From contig CAIIXF020000011.1 of the NCBI GenBank assembly GCA_903813345.2, forward strand, positions 13,315,754 through 13,379,753: a DNA stretch of 64,000 bases, in the 5' to 3' direction. Shown here one piece after another: positions 35,687-47,400 of this stretch. The notes under the pieces were generated by a model that saw nothing but the letters and a program-made list of their open reading frames with translations, searched no databases and was not told the DNA's origin. Each line of letters opens with the position of its first letter. Position 1 is the first letter of the stretch. The DNA is from Owenia fusiformis (Eukaryota; Annelida; Polychaeta; Sabellida; Oweniidae). Made by a program: the position numbers and the translations under genes.

Positions 35687-36856
35687 AAGTGGGTAAAGTT
35701 GGCTGCATATTGGTATTGGGATTGGGATTCAAAATGACCAGCAGCTAGTGAGCTTGAATGTCAATACCAATACAAATATGAAACCTAATACAAAATATGG
35801 TTAAGTATATCATTATACCAATAAATGTTGATGTTTATGTATCAAATGTACTCGAATGTCAATACCAATACAAATATGAGCTCATATTAGGATTCGCCAA
35901 TTATGTTTGAATCCCGATTTCAATCCCAATATGAATCCTAATATGGTTATTTATATCCTTCTTGCAAAGAATGACAATTTTCTGCATCAAATGTGGTCGA
36001 ATGTCAATACCAATACAAATATGAGCTCATATCAGGATTCGCCAGGTCTGTTTGAATCCTAATACGAATACTAATATGAATCCTAATATGGTTGTTTATA
36101 TTATTCTAGCGAAGAAACACGACTTTTCTACAGCAAATGTGGTCGAATGTCAATACCAATACAACTATGCGCTCATATTGGGATTCGCCAACTGTGTTCG
36201 AATCCTAATACGAATCCTAATATGAATCCTAATATGGTTATCTATATCACAATAGCGAAGAAACACGATACTTCTACAGCAAATGTGGTCGAATGTCAAT
36301 ACCAATACAAATATGAGGTCATATTAAGATTTGCCAGGTCTGTTTGAATCCTAATACGAATACTAATATGAATCCTAATACGATTGTTCATATCATTCTA
36401 GCGAAGAAACACGACTTTTCTACAGCAAATGTGGTCGAATGTCAATACCAATACAAATATGAGGTCATATTAAGATTTGCCGGGTCTGTTTGAATCCTAA
36501 TACGAATACTAATATGAATCCTCATACGGTTGTTTATATCATTCTAGCGAAAAGACACGACTTTTCTACAGCAAATGTGGAGAAACTATGCGTTCATATT
36601 GGGATTCACCAACTGTGTTCGAATCCTAATACGAATCCTAATATGAATCCTAATATGGTTATCTATATCACAATAGCGAAGAAACACGATACTTCTACAG
36701 CAAATGTGGTTGAATGTCAATACCAATACAAATATGAGGTCATATTAAGATTTGCCAGGTCTGTTTGAATCCTAATACGAATACTAATATGAATCCTAAT
36801 ACGGTTGTTTATATCATTCTAGCGAAGAAACACGACTTTTCTATAGCAAATGTGGT

Positions 36857-38026
36857 CAAATGCCAATACCAATACAACAATGCGTTCATATTGGGATTCG
36901 CCAACTGTGTTCAAATCCTAATACGAATCCTAATATGAATACTAATATGGTTATCTATATCACAATAGCGTAGAAAGACGATTTGTTTATAGCAAATGTG
37001 GTTGAATGTCAACACCAATACAAATATGAGTTCATATTAGGATTCGCCAACTATGTTTGACTCCCAATTTCAATCCTAATATGAATCCTAATATGGTTGT
37101 TTATATCATTCTAGTGAAGAAACACAAATTTTCTACAGCAAATGTGGTCGAATGTCAATACCAATACAACTATGCGTTCATATTGGGATTCGCCAACTGT
37201 GTTCGAATCCTAATACGAATCCTAATATGAATGCTAATATGGTTATCTATATCACAATAGCGTAGAAAGACGATTTGTCTATAGCAAATGTGGTTGAATG
37301 TCAACACCAATACAAATATGAGTTCATATTAGGATTCGCAAACTATGTTTGAATCCCAATTTCAATCCTAATATGAATCCTAATATGGTTGTTTAAATCA
37401 TTCTAGTGAAGAAACACAAATTTTCTACAGCAAATGTGGTCGAATGTCAATACCAATACAACTATGCGTTCATATTGGGATTCGCCAACTGTGTTCGAAT
37501 CCTAATACGAATCCTAATATGAATACTAATATGGTTATCTATATCACAATAGCGTAGAAAGACGATTTGTCCATAGCAAATGTCGTTGAATGTCAACACC
37601 AATACAAATATGAATTCATTTTAGGATTCGCCAACTATGTTTGAATCCCAATTTCAATCCTAATATGAATCCTAATATGGTTGTTCATATCATTCTAGTG
37701 AAGAAACACAAATTTTCTACAGCAAATGTGGTCGAATGTCAATACCAATACAACTCTGCGTTCATATTGGGATTCGCCAACTGTGTTCGAATCCTAATAC
37801 AAATCCTAATATAAATACTAATATGGTTATCTTTATCACAATAGCGTAGAAAGACGATTTGGCTATAGCAAATGTGGTTGAATGTCAACACCAATACAAA
37901 TATGAGTTCATATTAGGATTCGCCAACTATGTTTGAATCCCAATTTCAATCCTAATATGAATCCTAATATGGTTATCTTTATCACAATAGCGAAGAAACA
38001 CGATACTTCTACAGCAAATGTGGTCG
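36857..38026 (+). repeat. 292-bp dimeric higher-order repeat in the left arm
   Basis: Two monomer types alternate. One has TAGCGTAGAAAGACGATTTG and GAATGTCAACACC (boxes at 37004, 37296, 37588, 37880); the other has CTAGTGAAGAAACACAAATT and GAATGTCAATACC (37150, 37442, 37734). The spacing is 146 bp throughout, so the unit of recent amplification was the 292-bp dimer. A 292-bp duplication is also seen in the right arm, around 42131 and 42423. Confidence 0.85.
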
Positions 38027-38915
38027 AATGTCAATATCAATACAATTATGAGCTCATATTAGGATTCACCAACTCTGTTTGAATCCTAATATGAATACTA
38101 ATATGAATCCTAATACGGTTGTTTATATCATTCTAGCGAAGAAAGATGACTTTTCTGCTGCAAATGCGGTCCAATGTCAATACCAATACAAATATGAGCT
38201 CAGATTAAGATTCGCTTACTCTGTTTGAATCCTAATGCAAATACTAATATGAATCCTAATATGGTTGTTTATATAATTCTAGCGAAGAAGGATGACTTTT
38301 CTGCAGGAAATGTGGTCGAATGTCAATACCAATACTAATATGAGCTCATATTTGTATTGGTATTGACATTCGACCACATTTGCTGTAGAAGTATCGTGTT
38401 TCTTCGCTATTGTGATATAGATAACCATATTAGTATTCATATTAGTATTCGTATTAGTATTCAAACAGAGTTTGCGAATCCTAATATGAGCTCATATTTG
38501 TATTGGTATTGACATTTTAGCGCAATTGCAGCAGAAAAGTTATCTTTCTTCGCTAGAATGATATAAACAACCATTTTAGGATTCATATTAGTATTCGTAT
38601 TAGGATTCAAACATAGTTAGTAAATGCTAATATGAGCTCATATTTGTATTGATATTGACATTCGACCACATTTACTGCAGAAAAGTCGTCTTTCTTTGCT
38701 AGAATGATGGAAACAACCATATTAGCATTCATATTAGTATTCGTATTAGGATTCAAACATATTTGTTGAATACTAATATGAGATCATATTTGTATTGGTA
38801 TTGACATTCGACCACATTTGCTGCAGAAAAATCATCCTTCTTCGCTCCATTTGGGGTTCGCATTTCTGACATTAAATTATAGTTTCTATAACATAATGTC
38901 AGAATTGCTTATTTG

Positions 38916-39463
38916 GGGTTTCATTCTCCATATTTCATTCTTACCAAATGGTATCATATCCTGTCTTTTAAACTTGTATTGATTACAAGAACAAAACGAA
39001 TGAATTGATAGGTGCAAACAAACGTTCATTTTCATATTAATAATATTACACGTTGTATGACCTCCTAATCCATTGTGGTGTCGCCTCGAATAGCCATCCA
39101 CGATACTATTCCGCGGCACTGGCCACCTTGTCGGCTATCTCAGCGCATCCACGTATGCCTGAACGCAATACTACGGGAGGTTTGCTTTGCACTATTATTT
39201 CATTCCAAACATTTAAACTGCCCCTCGGGCAGCTTTGACATGTTTGCAGTCTTGCTGGTACTTTACGCTGTCACCTCTCTCAGGTGTGCAACACCTGAAA
39301 TACCAGTATTTCAGGGCAGCTCTAAAGTTAACTTTTCTTCATATAAAATCAATGGAGAATGGATTTCCGTTTTACTTTAAGCCCCAAGTGCAAATAAATA
39401 AATATATGATATATTATATATTCTTACGTTATTCATGTCTTACTGATTTGAGAGAAGCATAAA
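38916..39463 (+). repeat. 548-bp direct repeat inside the fold-back insert, copy 1
   Basis: Nearly identical to 39667-40214 (offset 751 bp). I saw one substitution, C to T in the TAGCCATCC/TAGCTATCC stretch. It contains a signal-peptide-like ORF at 39240-39380. Confidence 0.9.
39240..39380 (+). CDS. Candidate 46-aa secreted peptide, copy 1
   Basis: ATG opens MFAVLLVLYAVTSLRC, a textbook signal-peptide shape, followed by about 30 residues ending FSSYKINGEWISVLL and TAA. An F...Y...G-x-W pattern like this is found at the N-terminus of lipocalins, so the ORF may be the first coding exon of a captured lipocalin-like gene; this is a guess from one motif. No clean GT donor follows before the stop. 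AATAAA at 39655-39660 could serve as the poly(A) signal. The frame is also open upstream to 39075. The copy at 39991-40131 encodes the same peptide. Confidence 0.35.
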   Translation: MFAVLLVLYAVTSLRCATPEIPVFQGSSKVNFSSYKINGEWISVLL

Positions 39464-39666
39464 ATGTTAGTTATTTGAAATAACTTTAGTTTATGATGCG
39501 ATATATAGATGTCGCTATATTCCATACTTAATGTATTGAGTACAACTAGCTGTGTACGTTAACTGGCATTCAGTTTCGTTTTTGTGGAGGAATAGTTAAC
39601 ATCGTAACCATCCTTCCACCCCACCGCTTCTCCTATATATGTATTATTATGTGTTAATAAAGTTTC

Positions 39667-40214
39667 GGGTTTCATTCTCCATATTTCATTCTTACCAAAT
39701 GGTATCATATCCTGTCTTTTAAACTTGTATTGATTACAAGAACAAAACGAATGAATTGATAGGTGCAAACAAACGTTCATTTTCATATTAATAATATTAC
39801 ACGTTGTATGACCTCCTAATCCATTGTGGTGTCGCCTCGAATAGCTATCCACGATACTATTCCGCGGCACTGGCCACCTTGTCGGCTATCTCAGCGCATC
39901 CACGTATGCCTGAACGCAATACTACGGGAGGTTTGCTTTGCACTATTATTTCATTCCAAACATTTAAACTGCCCCTCGGGCAGCTTTGACATGTTTGCAG
40001 TCTTGCTGGTACTTTACGCTGTCACCTCTCTCAGGTGTGCAACACCTGAAATACCAGTATTTCAGGGCAGCTCTAAAGTTAACTTTTCTTCATATAAAAT
40101 CAATGGAGAATGGATTTCCGTTTTACTTTAAGCCCCAAGTGCAAATAAATAAATATATGATATATTATATATTCTTACGTTATTCATGTCTTACTGATTT
40201 GAGAGAAGCATAAA
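39667..40214 (+). repeat. 548-bp direct repeat inside the fold-back insert, copy 2
   Basis: Second copy of 38916-39463. Its right border runs directly into satellite monomer sequence (CATAAACAACCA), while copy 1 continues CATAAAATG, so the short CATAAA stretch may mark a recombination junction. Confidence 0.9.
39991..40131 (+). CDS. Candidate 46-aa secreted peptide, copy 2
   Basis: Identical in translation to 39240-39380. Two unchanged copies could mean selection, but a recent duplication explains it equally well. Confidence 0.3.
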   Translation: MFAVLLVLYAVTSLRCATPEIPVFQGSSKVNFSSYKINGEWISVLL

Positions 40215-43200
40215 CAACCAAATTAGGATTCATACATATTTGTTGAATCCTAATATGAACTCATATTTGTATTGGTATTGACATTCGACCATATTTGCAG
40301 CAGAAAAAAGTCGTCTTTCTTTGCTAGAATGATGTAAACAACAATATTAGCATTCATATTAGTATTTGTATTAGGATTCATACATACTTGGTGAATGCTA
40401 ATATGAGCTCATATTTGTATTGGTATTGACATTCCACCCCATTTACTGCAGAAAAGTCGTCTTTCTTTGCTAGAATGATGTAAACAACCATATAAGCATT
40501 CATATTAGTATTCGTATTAGGATTCAAACATAGTATGCGATTTCTAATATGAGCTCATATTTGTATTGGTATTGACATTCGACCACATTTCCTGCAGAAA
40601 TGTCATTCTTCTTCGCTAGAATGATATAAACAACCATATTAAGATTTATATTCGTATTCGTATTAGGATTCAAACAGAGAAAGCGAATCCTAATATGAGC
40701 ATATATTTGTATTTGTATTGACATTCGACCGCATTTGCAGCAGAAAAGTCGTCTTTGTTTGCTAGAATGATGTAAACAACCATATTAGCATTCATATTAG
40801 TATTCGAATTAGGATTCAAACATATTTGTTGAATCCTAATATGAGATCATATTTGTATTGGTATTGACATTCGACCACATTTGCTGCAGAAAAATCATCT
40901 TTCTTCGCTAGAATTATATAAACAACCATATTAGGATTCATATTAGTATTCGTATTAGGATTCAAACATAGTTGGCGAATGCTAATATGAGCTCATATTT
41001 GTATTGGTATTGACATTCGACCACATTTGCTGTAAATTAATCGTGTTTCTTCGCTATTGTGATATAGATAACCATATCAGTATTCATATTAGGATTCGTA
41101 TTAAGATTCAAACAGAGTATGCGAATTCTAATACGAGCTCATATTTGTATCGGTATTGACTTTCGACCACATCTCCTGCAGAAAAGTCATCCTTCTTTGC
41201 TAGAATGATATAAACAACCATATTAGGATTCATATTAATATTCGTATTAGGATTCAAACATAGTTGGTGAATGCTAATATGAGCTCATATTTGTATTGGT
41301 ATTGACATTCGACCACATTTACTGCAGAAAAGTCGTCTTTCTTTGCCAGAATGATGCAAACAACCATATTAGTATTCATATTAGTATTCGTATTAGGATT
41401 CAAACATAGTATGCGAATTCTAACATGAGCTCATATTTGTATTGGTATTGACATTCGACCACATTTGCTGTAGAATAATCGTGTTTCTTCGCTATTGTGA
41501 TATAGATAACCATATCAGTATTCATATTAGGATTCGTATTAGGATTCAAACATAGTATGCGATTTCTAATATGAGCTCATATTTGTATTAGTATTGACAT
41601 TCGACCACATTTCCTGCAGAAATGTCATCCTTCTTCGCTAGAATGATATAAACAACCATATTAGGATTCATATTAGTATTCGTATTAGTATTCAAACAGA
41701 CTTTGCGAATCCTAATATGAGCTCATATTTGTATTGGTATTGACATTTGACCGCAATTGCGGCAGAAAAGTAATCTTTCTTCGCTAGAATGATATAAACA
41801 GCCATATTAGGATTCATATTAGTATTCGTATTAGGATTCAAACATAGTTGGTGAATGCTAATATGAGCTCATATTTGTATTGGTATTGACATTCAACCAC
41901 ATTTACTGCAGAAAAGTCGTCTTTCTTTGCTAGAATGATGTAAACAACCATATTAGCATTCATATTAGTATTCGTATTAGGATTCAAACATATTTGTTGA
42001 ATCCTAATATGAGATCATATTTGTATTGGTATTGACATTCGACCACATTTGCTGCAGAAAAATCATCCTTCTTCGCTAGAATTATATAAACAACCATATT
42101 AGGATTCATATTAGTATTCGTATTAGGATTCAAACATTGTATGCGAAATCTAATTTGAGCTCATATTTGTATTGGTATTGACATTCGACCACATTTCCTG
42201 CAGAAATGTCACCTTTCTTCGCTAGAATGATATAAAAAACCATATTAGGATTCATATTAGTATTCGTATTAGGATTCAAACAGAGAAAGCGAATCCTAAT
42301 ATAAGCTCAGTTTCGTATTGGTATTGCCATTCGACTGCAGTTGCACCAGAAAAGTCGTCTTTCTTTGCTAGAATGATGTAAACAACCATATTAGCATTCA
42401 TATTAGTATTCGTATAAGAATTCAAACATTGTATGCGAAATCTAATTTGAGCTCATATTTGTATTGGTATTGACATTCGACCACATTTCCTGCAGAAATG
42501 TCACCTTTCTTCGCTAGAATGATATAAAAAACCATATTAGGATTCATATTAGTATTCGTATTAGGATTCAAACAGAGAAAGCGAATCCTAATATAAGCTC
42601 AGTTTCGTATTGGTATTGCCATTCGACTGCAGTTGCACCAGAAAAGTCGTCTTTCTTTGCTAGAATGATGTAAACAACCATATTAGCATTCATATTAGTA
42701 TTCGTATTAGGATTCAAACATATTTGTTGAATCCTAATATGAGATCAAATTTGTATTGGTATTGACATTCGACCACATTTGCTGCAGAAAAATCATCGTT
42801 CTTCGCTAGAATTATATAAACAACCATATTAGGATTCATATTAGTATTCGTATTAGGATTCAAACATAGTATGCGATTTCTAATATGAGCTCATATTTGT
42901 ATTAGTATTGACATTCGACCACATTTCCTGCAGAAATGTCATCCTTCTTCGCTAGAATGATATAAACAACCATATTAGGATTCATATTAGTATTCGTATT
43001 AGGATTCAAACAGAGAAAGCGAATCCTAATATGAGCTCATATTTGTATTGGGATTGACATTCGACTACATTTGCTGGAGAAAATCGCTAGAATGACATAA
43101 AATTCATATTAGGATTCAAATTGGCATTCAAATAGAAGATATTAATCCTAATGTGAGATCATATTTGTATTGGTTATTGACATTCAAGCTCACCAGCAGG

Positions 43201-43257
43201 TGCTGGTCATTTTGAATCTCAATCCCAATACCAATATGCAGCCAACTTTACCCACTT

Positions 43258-43266
43258 TAAGTTTAG
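43258..43266. repeat. Right 9-bp target-site duplication of the fold-back element
   Basis: TAAGTTTAG, exact copy of 35678-35686. Confidence 0.85.
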
Positions 43267-43271
43267 TACAT

Positions 43272-43545
43272 ACGAGTGAAACCTGTATGAAACCTGCATC
43301 TAAAATATGTACAGGTTTGGTACATCCAAGTGAAACCTGTATGAAACCTACATCAAGGATATATAGGTTTGATATACTGATCTAAACCTGTGCAAAACCT
43401 GCATCAAGGATATATACAGATTTGATACGCCGCATTAAACCTGTATGAAACCTGTATTCAAGATATACGCAGGTTTGATACGTGTCGTATGAAACCTGTA
43501 TGAAACCTGTAAGCAGGTTTCAACGGTTTGATACACATTTTTGCT
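43272..43545 (+). repeat. Tandem repeat of about 57 bp around GAAACCTGTATGAAACCTG
   Basis: Four to five diverged units share GTGAAACCTGTATGAAACCT, a GCATCAAGGATATATA-like block and GGTTTGATAC. A single related piece (GAAACCTGCATCC, GGATATATA) lies just left of the fold-back element at 35650-35680 in the same orientation. The element therefore appears to have inserted into this array. Confidence 0.75.
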
Positions 43546-43559
43546 ATTATGATTACAAC

Positions 43560-44700
43560 CAGTTTCATAGATAAATATGACAACCGGGAGATGGTCTCCG
43601 GGCTGACATCTCGAAGCTGCTTAAGATTTTAATACGGTACATCAATATTTATGAATTGATTTCCTCGCAAAGTATTTAAAAAACAATTTGCCTTTTGATA
43701 GGCTTTTTTCAAATTTTACACTAGCTTACGTCATTTTCACGCCCGGTGATCGTACAAAATGGATGGAGGGGGGATTAGGCGATTTCTAAAAGAAAACTCA
43801 AAGAATTTGGAAGATTTATTTTTTCAAGAGAAAATTTACATCTGAATTGCCAAATGAATAGGCGCAGTGCATGGCAAAATATGTTAGGTCATCTAGTATT
43901 TTTTTTTGAACTGATACCCTTTAAAGATATGAGATCTATTAAAAAAGGCGCATCATCACCAACGTGCAAAAGTCAATGTTTTTGCTATAAATCGGGCAAC
44001 AATGGTTTACACGACCTGTAATAAATAGGTATAAGGGACGTTATTATCACAATTCTAATGATATTGCTTACTTTTTAAAGATAGTTTCCATGCGTTATAC
44101 AAAAAATATTCGAAATAAATTAATTATTTAGATTTTAATTCATTCAAACCTAAGACTCGTGCCACTTACGTATGTATTGAATTGTATTGTATACTAGTAT
44201 ACATTTTCATCATTAAAATCATTTTAATATGGTCATCGTTACGATTCAAATGGTGATCAGAAGTCTGCATTAAATAAAATAGAAGTGCAAACAATACAAA
44301 TCTGAAATTGCTAGAAGGCATCATATGCCTCCCCAAGGCCAGTAACATATCTATGCAAATAAATAAACAGTGTCCATCCACATGATAATGTAGGTCCTAA
44401 GCTTGAAAAACGATTTTTAGACTACTCCACCGTATATCAATCTGTAATCAAGATGGTTCAGCGGTTATAAAAACAAGGAAGCATTCGGATTTTAAGGAAT
44501 TAATATTTTGTTTTCATTTGGTAATATTCATAATTGGTTCATGGGCATTCAATGCTTGGTTTAACCTAGGATGAAGAAAATTTCTTCATCCTAGGTTTAA
44601 CAAATTTGATACCTTTGTCTCTGATTGTCAAAAGTGAGCCCCCCCCCCCAAATTGTTTTTTAAAGCCTGACCCCCCTCACACCCCAGACCGCATATATAA
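43560..44700. other. Intergenic stretch
   Basis: No gene was seen. It ends with C-rich runs (44639-44650 and near 44670) before the LINE tail. Confidence 0.4.
44563..44597. repeat. Perfect palindrome, 17-bp arms
   Basis: AACCTAGGATGAAGAAA, one A, then TTTCTTCATCCTAGGTT. With a one-base centre it can form a cruciform; origin unknown. Confidence 0.85.
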
Positions 44701-44706
44701 TGTACA

Positions 44707-45123
44707 TTTTTTTTTTTTTTTTTTTTTTTATTCATCAAATTTAAAATGTATACATATAAGTGAAAAATTATACAAGTCACTCCATTACCCATTCATTCAC
44801 ATTCTCCACTCATACCATCATACTGTTAAAATCCATTTTCATTTTTAAACAATAATCTAAATATGCCTTAAAGTTGTAATAATTTGGAGGCTCTTGTTGC
44901 ATTTTCTTATTATATAAGTAGTACTTTCCTATAATAATTACCATATTTTCAAAATCACTCCATTTTGGGCTACCAAATAATACTGTAAGCAGAGAAAAAT
45001 TTTCGAGATCTTTTAATGTATTATCTATTAATGATTTCCAAAACTGTTTCGTATAATCACAATTAAAGAAGATGTGGTCATTTTGTATATTTTACAGATA
45101 TCACATCCGCCAGGATTCATTAT
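44707..45123 (-). mobile_element. 3' end of an L1/Tx1-like LINE with poly(A) tail, minus strand
   Basis: A run of 23 T at 44707-44729 is the poly(A) tail on the minus strand. Reading inward on that strand, the frames give CDICKIYK, then after a one-base frameshift DHIFFNCDYTKQFWKSLID and LFGSPKWSDFE. This is the CxxC...HxxxxC zinc-knuckle and FW pattern at the C-terminus of L1-type reverse transcriptases. The copy is truncated upstream and inactive. Confidence 0.75.
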
Positions 45124-45366
45124 AGCAAAATGATAGTTCACAAATGAACTCAGCTGTGGGGAATTATGCAGGATTCATAGAGTAAATAGTTAAAACAGCA
45201 AAAGTACGGCTTGAGTGGGGGCTTGAGAGAGGGGGGGGGGTATGTATGTACCCGGCAAATATAAGGGCTTGTGAAATAATGATAAAATAATAAACAAATA
45301 GTTTGTAGTTGACAGTCAATGTTCTCATCTTTATTGCACTTCAATATAATCACATCGCATCTCATC

Positions 45367-45583
45367 TTAAGGTGCTATGGAAGTTAACAGGAAATGACAA
45401 AACAAAAAAAGTCAAAACCATTTTCATTGTGTTCCCGGTCATGTAAATGATATATGGAACTAGTTAAACTGACTGGAGGTCCAAACAGAACTCTGTTATC
45501 TTGGTTCAAAATTTTTTCAAAATCCAGCATGGTTTTGACATTTTTTGTTTTGTCAATTCCTGTTAACTTCCATAGCACCTTAA
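45367..45583. mobile_element. MITE with TTAA borders and about 50-bp inverted ends
   Basis: TTAA at 45367-45370 and 45580-45583 encloses 209 bp whose ends (GGTGCTATGGAAGTTAACAG and its inverse) pair for about 50 bp with a few mismatches. TTAA targets are typical of piggyBac-type transposases, so a piggyBac-mobilised MITE is likely. The open frame 45384-45578 on the minus strand is spurious. Confidence 0.8.
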
Positions 45584-46536
45584 AAGTCAGTTGATAAAAT
45601 CACCGGTAGTATCCAAAGCCCCGCTATGATTTCAAAGTCGCGAGCAAGTTCCCGCTGAAATCGCGAGGAATAAAAAAGTGATGGGTTGTCTTTTGTTTAC
45701 TTGAATTGTATGATGTACAAAACGCTTTCTTTTTAATTTTCCGCAATGATTACATGGTATTGAGACTAAAAAGGCAACTGATGGAAAAAAGTATCACGAG
45801 CGGTCGTTCTGTGGTTCTTTATTTGACAATTGAAGAGAAAAAAGCATCATCTTGAATCTTTATCTATATATTTCTATACGTTATAGGTGAAGAACGACGT
45901 TGTCCTGTGGTTGAAATAATGGTAGTGATTTGAAATCAAAATGTACTGAGTTTCACTTCCTAAAGCTTTACAGAACACTTTATATTTCAATTTTATCATA
46001 TCTCTCAAGGCCCAGCTTCTAGCGGAGCAAAAAAGCAAAGACCCCGCTGAAATCATGAGGAGGCCCCGCTGAAAACATGAGGAGGTCCCGCTGAAAACAG
46101 GAGCAAGTGTCTCTCAAAAATGGAATGAATCCTGATTATACCGTGAAAATCTCCCACTATCGTACCCAGCTTTGATCCACTATTTTACCCAGTTTCATGA
46201 ATGCATCAATTGTTGATACAATTCTCAAAAACAGCAAATACTGTATTGATATAGTACATATTATGTTACGTTGTAATAGAAAAATGTGATGAGAATTAGA
46301 TCGGATGAAATGTTAAAAGTTTAACCTCATTTTCATAATTACGATGTGAACATAAATGTTGTTGATTTTATGCATCAAATCTAATCAATTCAACTGTTTG
46401 AAAAGTAAGTGGAATTCCATCATTTATGAGTACAAGTCGATATTTAGTAAGATTCATGCGTAAGCTAAAACGATTAAGTCAGAAAAATGTTCAGTTATAC
46501 GATTTTTGTCTCAATCTCCTGTTGCCAGCTTATATA

Positions 46537-46582
46537 CTCACTCACTCACTCACTCACTCCATCACCCACTAACTCACTCACT
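46537..46582. repeat. (CACT)n microsatellite
   Basis: About six clean copies of CACT, then variants, leading into the ACGN array. Confidence 0.85.
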
Positions 46583-46589
46583 TTTTACC

Positions 46590-47400
46590 TCCCTTTTCAG
46601 AAATGAACGAACGCACAAACGAATGCAAAAAGTATTTACCAACAAATAACGAACGAACCCTCGCCCGGACGCACGCACGAACGAAGGCATGCACGAATAA
46701 ATGCACACATGAATGAACGGTCAGACGAACGTACCCACGCACACACGAACGGTCGTTTGAACGCACAAACCGACGGCTAGACAAACACGCGCAAAAACGA
46801 CCAGACGAACGCACGCATGAACGGACGGTCGAAAGAACGCACGCACGCACGCACGAAAGGATGTTCAGATAGACGCACTCATAAATGAATGGACAGTCGG
46901 ACGAAAACAAGCAAGAACGGACGATCGGACGAACGCACGGACGCACGAACGAACGGTCGAACGAATGCACGAACGAACGGCCGGCAGAACAAACGCACGC
47001 ACGAACGAACGGACGGTCGGACGAACGCACACTCGAACGAATGGATGGTCCGACGAACGCACGCACGCGCTAACGATCGGACGGACGAACGCCCGAACGG
47101 ACGGTGGGACAAACAAACGCATGAATGAACGATTGGACGGTCGGACGGGCGCTGTCACGAACGGACGGTTTGACGATCGCACGAATGGACGATTTGACTA
47201 TCGCACAAATGCACGAACGAACGAATGAACAAACGGTCAGGCAAACGCATGCCTGAACGAACGAATTTCGAACGAACGCACCAACGAACGAACGGAAGGT
47301 CGAACAAACGCACATACGAACGTACGGTCGGACGAACGAATGCACGAACGAACGAACGGTCGGACGAACGCACACAAGTATGGACGGTCAGAAGAACAAA
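46590..47400. repeat. Degenerate ACGN tetranucleotide array of about 800 bp
   Basis: The stretch is built from ACGA, ACGC and ACGG tetramers with drift (GAACGAACGCACGAACGGAC and similar). It lacks stops in many frames on both strands, producing meaningless repetitive frames (RTNERTNARTN on +, FVRPFVRAFVR on -). These should not be annotated as proteins. Confidence 0.9.

Larger units (their letters stand above)
38857..40214. other. Insert of 1.36 kb in the right arm of the fold-back element
   Basis: The satellite stops after TTCTTCGCT at about 38856 and resumes with AAACAACCA at about 40212. In intact monomers these are only a few bases apart, so non-satellite DNA was inserted cleanly. It contains two copies of a 548-bp segment (38916-39463 and 39667-40214) with about 200 bp between them. 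The right junction coincides with the end of the second copy. Confidence 0.8.
35687..43257. mobile_element. Giant fold-back transposon (7.57 kb) with arms of 146-bp tandem repeats
   Basis: The ends AAGTGGGTAAAGTTGGCTGC and the inverted GCAGCCAACTTTACCCACTT match over the first 57 bp with one difference. They are flanked by the exact 9-bp duplication TAAGTTTAG. Inside, the left arm (to 38344) holds about 18 head-to-tail monomers spaced 146 bp, each with GAATGTCAATACCAATAC, an ATATGAGCTCATAT palindrome and four 12-bp AATCCTAATATG-like subrepeats. The right arm carries the same monomers inverted, about 24 in all, with a 1.36-kb insert. Fold-back (FB) elements of Drosophila and TU elements of sea urchins share inverted arms made of tandem repeats; FB makes 9-bp duplications. 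No transposase is visible, so it would need one in trans. Short open frames in the arms are repeat artefacts because 146 is not a multiple of three. Confidence 0.88.

Noticed and set aside
38300-43200. CRISPR-like array
   Set aside because: Units are continuous tandem monomers without unique spacers, in a eukaryotic context.
36147-43385. Open frames of 60-92 aa such as MNPNTNTNMNP... in the satellite arms
   Set aside because: They are translations of the 12-bp and 146-bp repeats; 146 is not a multiple of 3, so frames do not persist from unit to unit.
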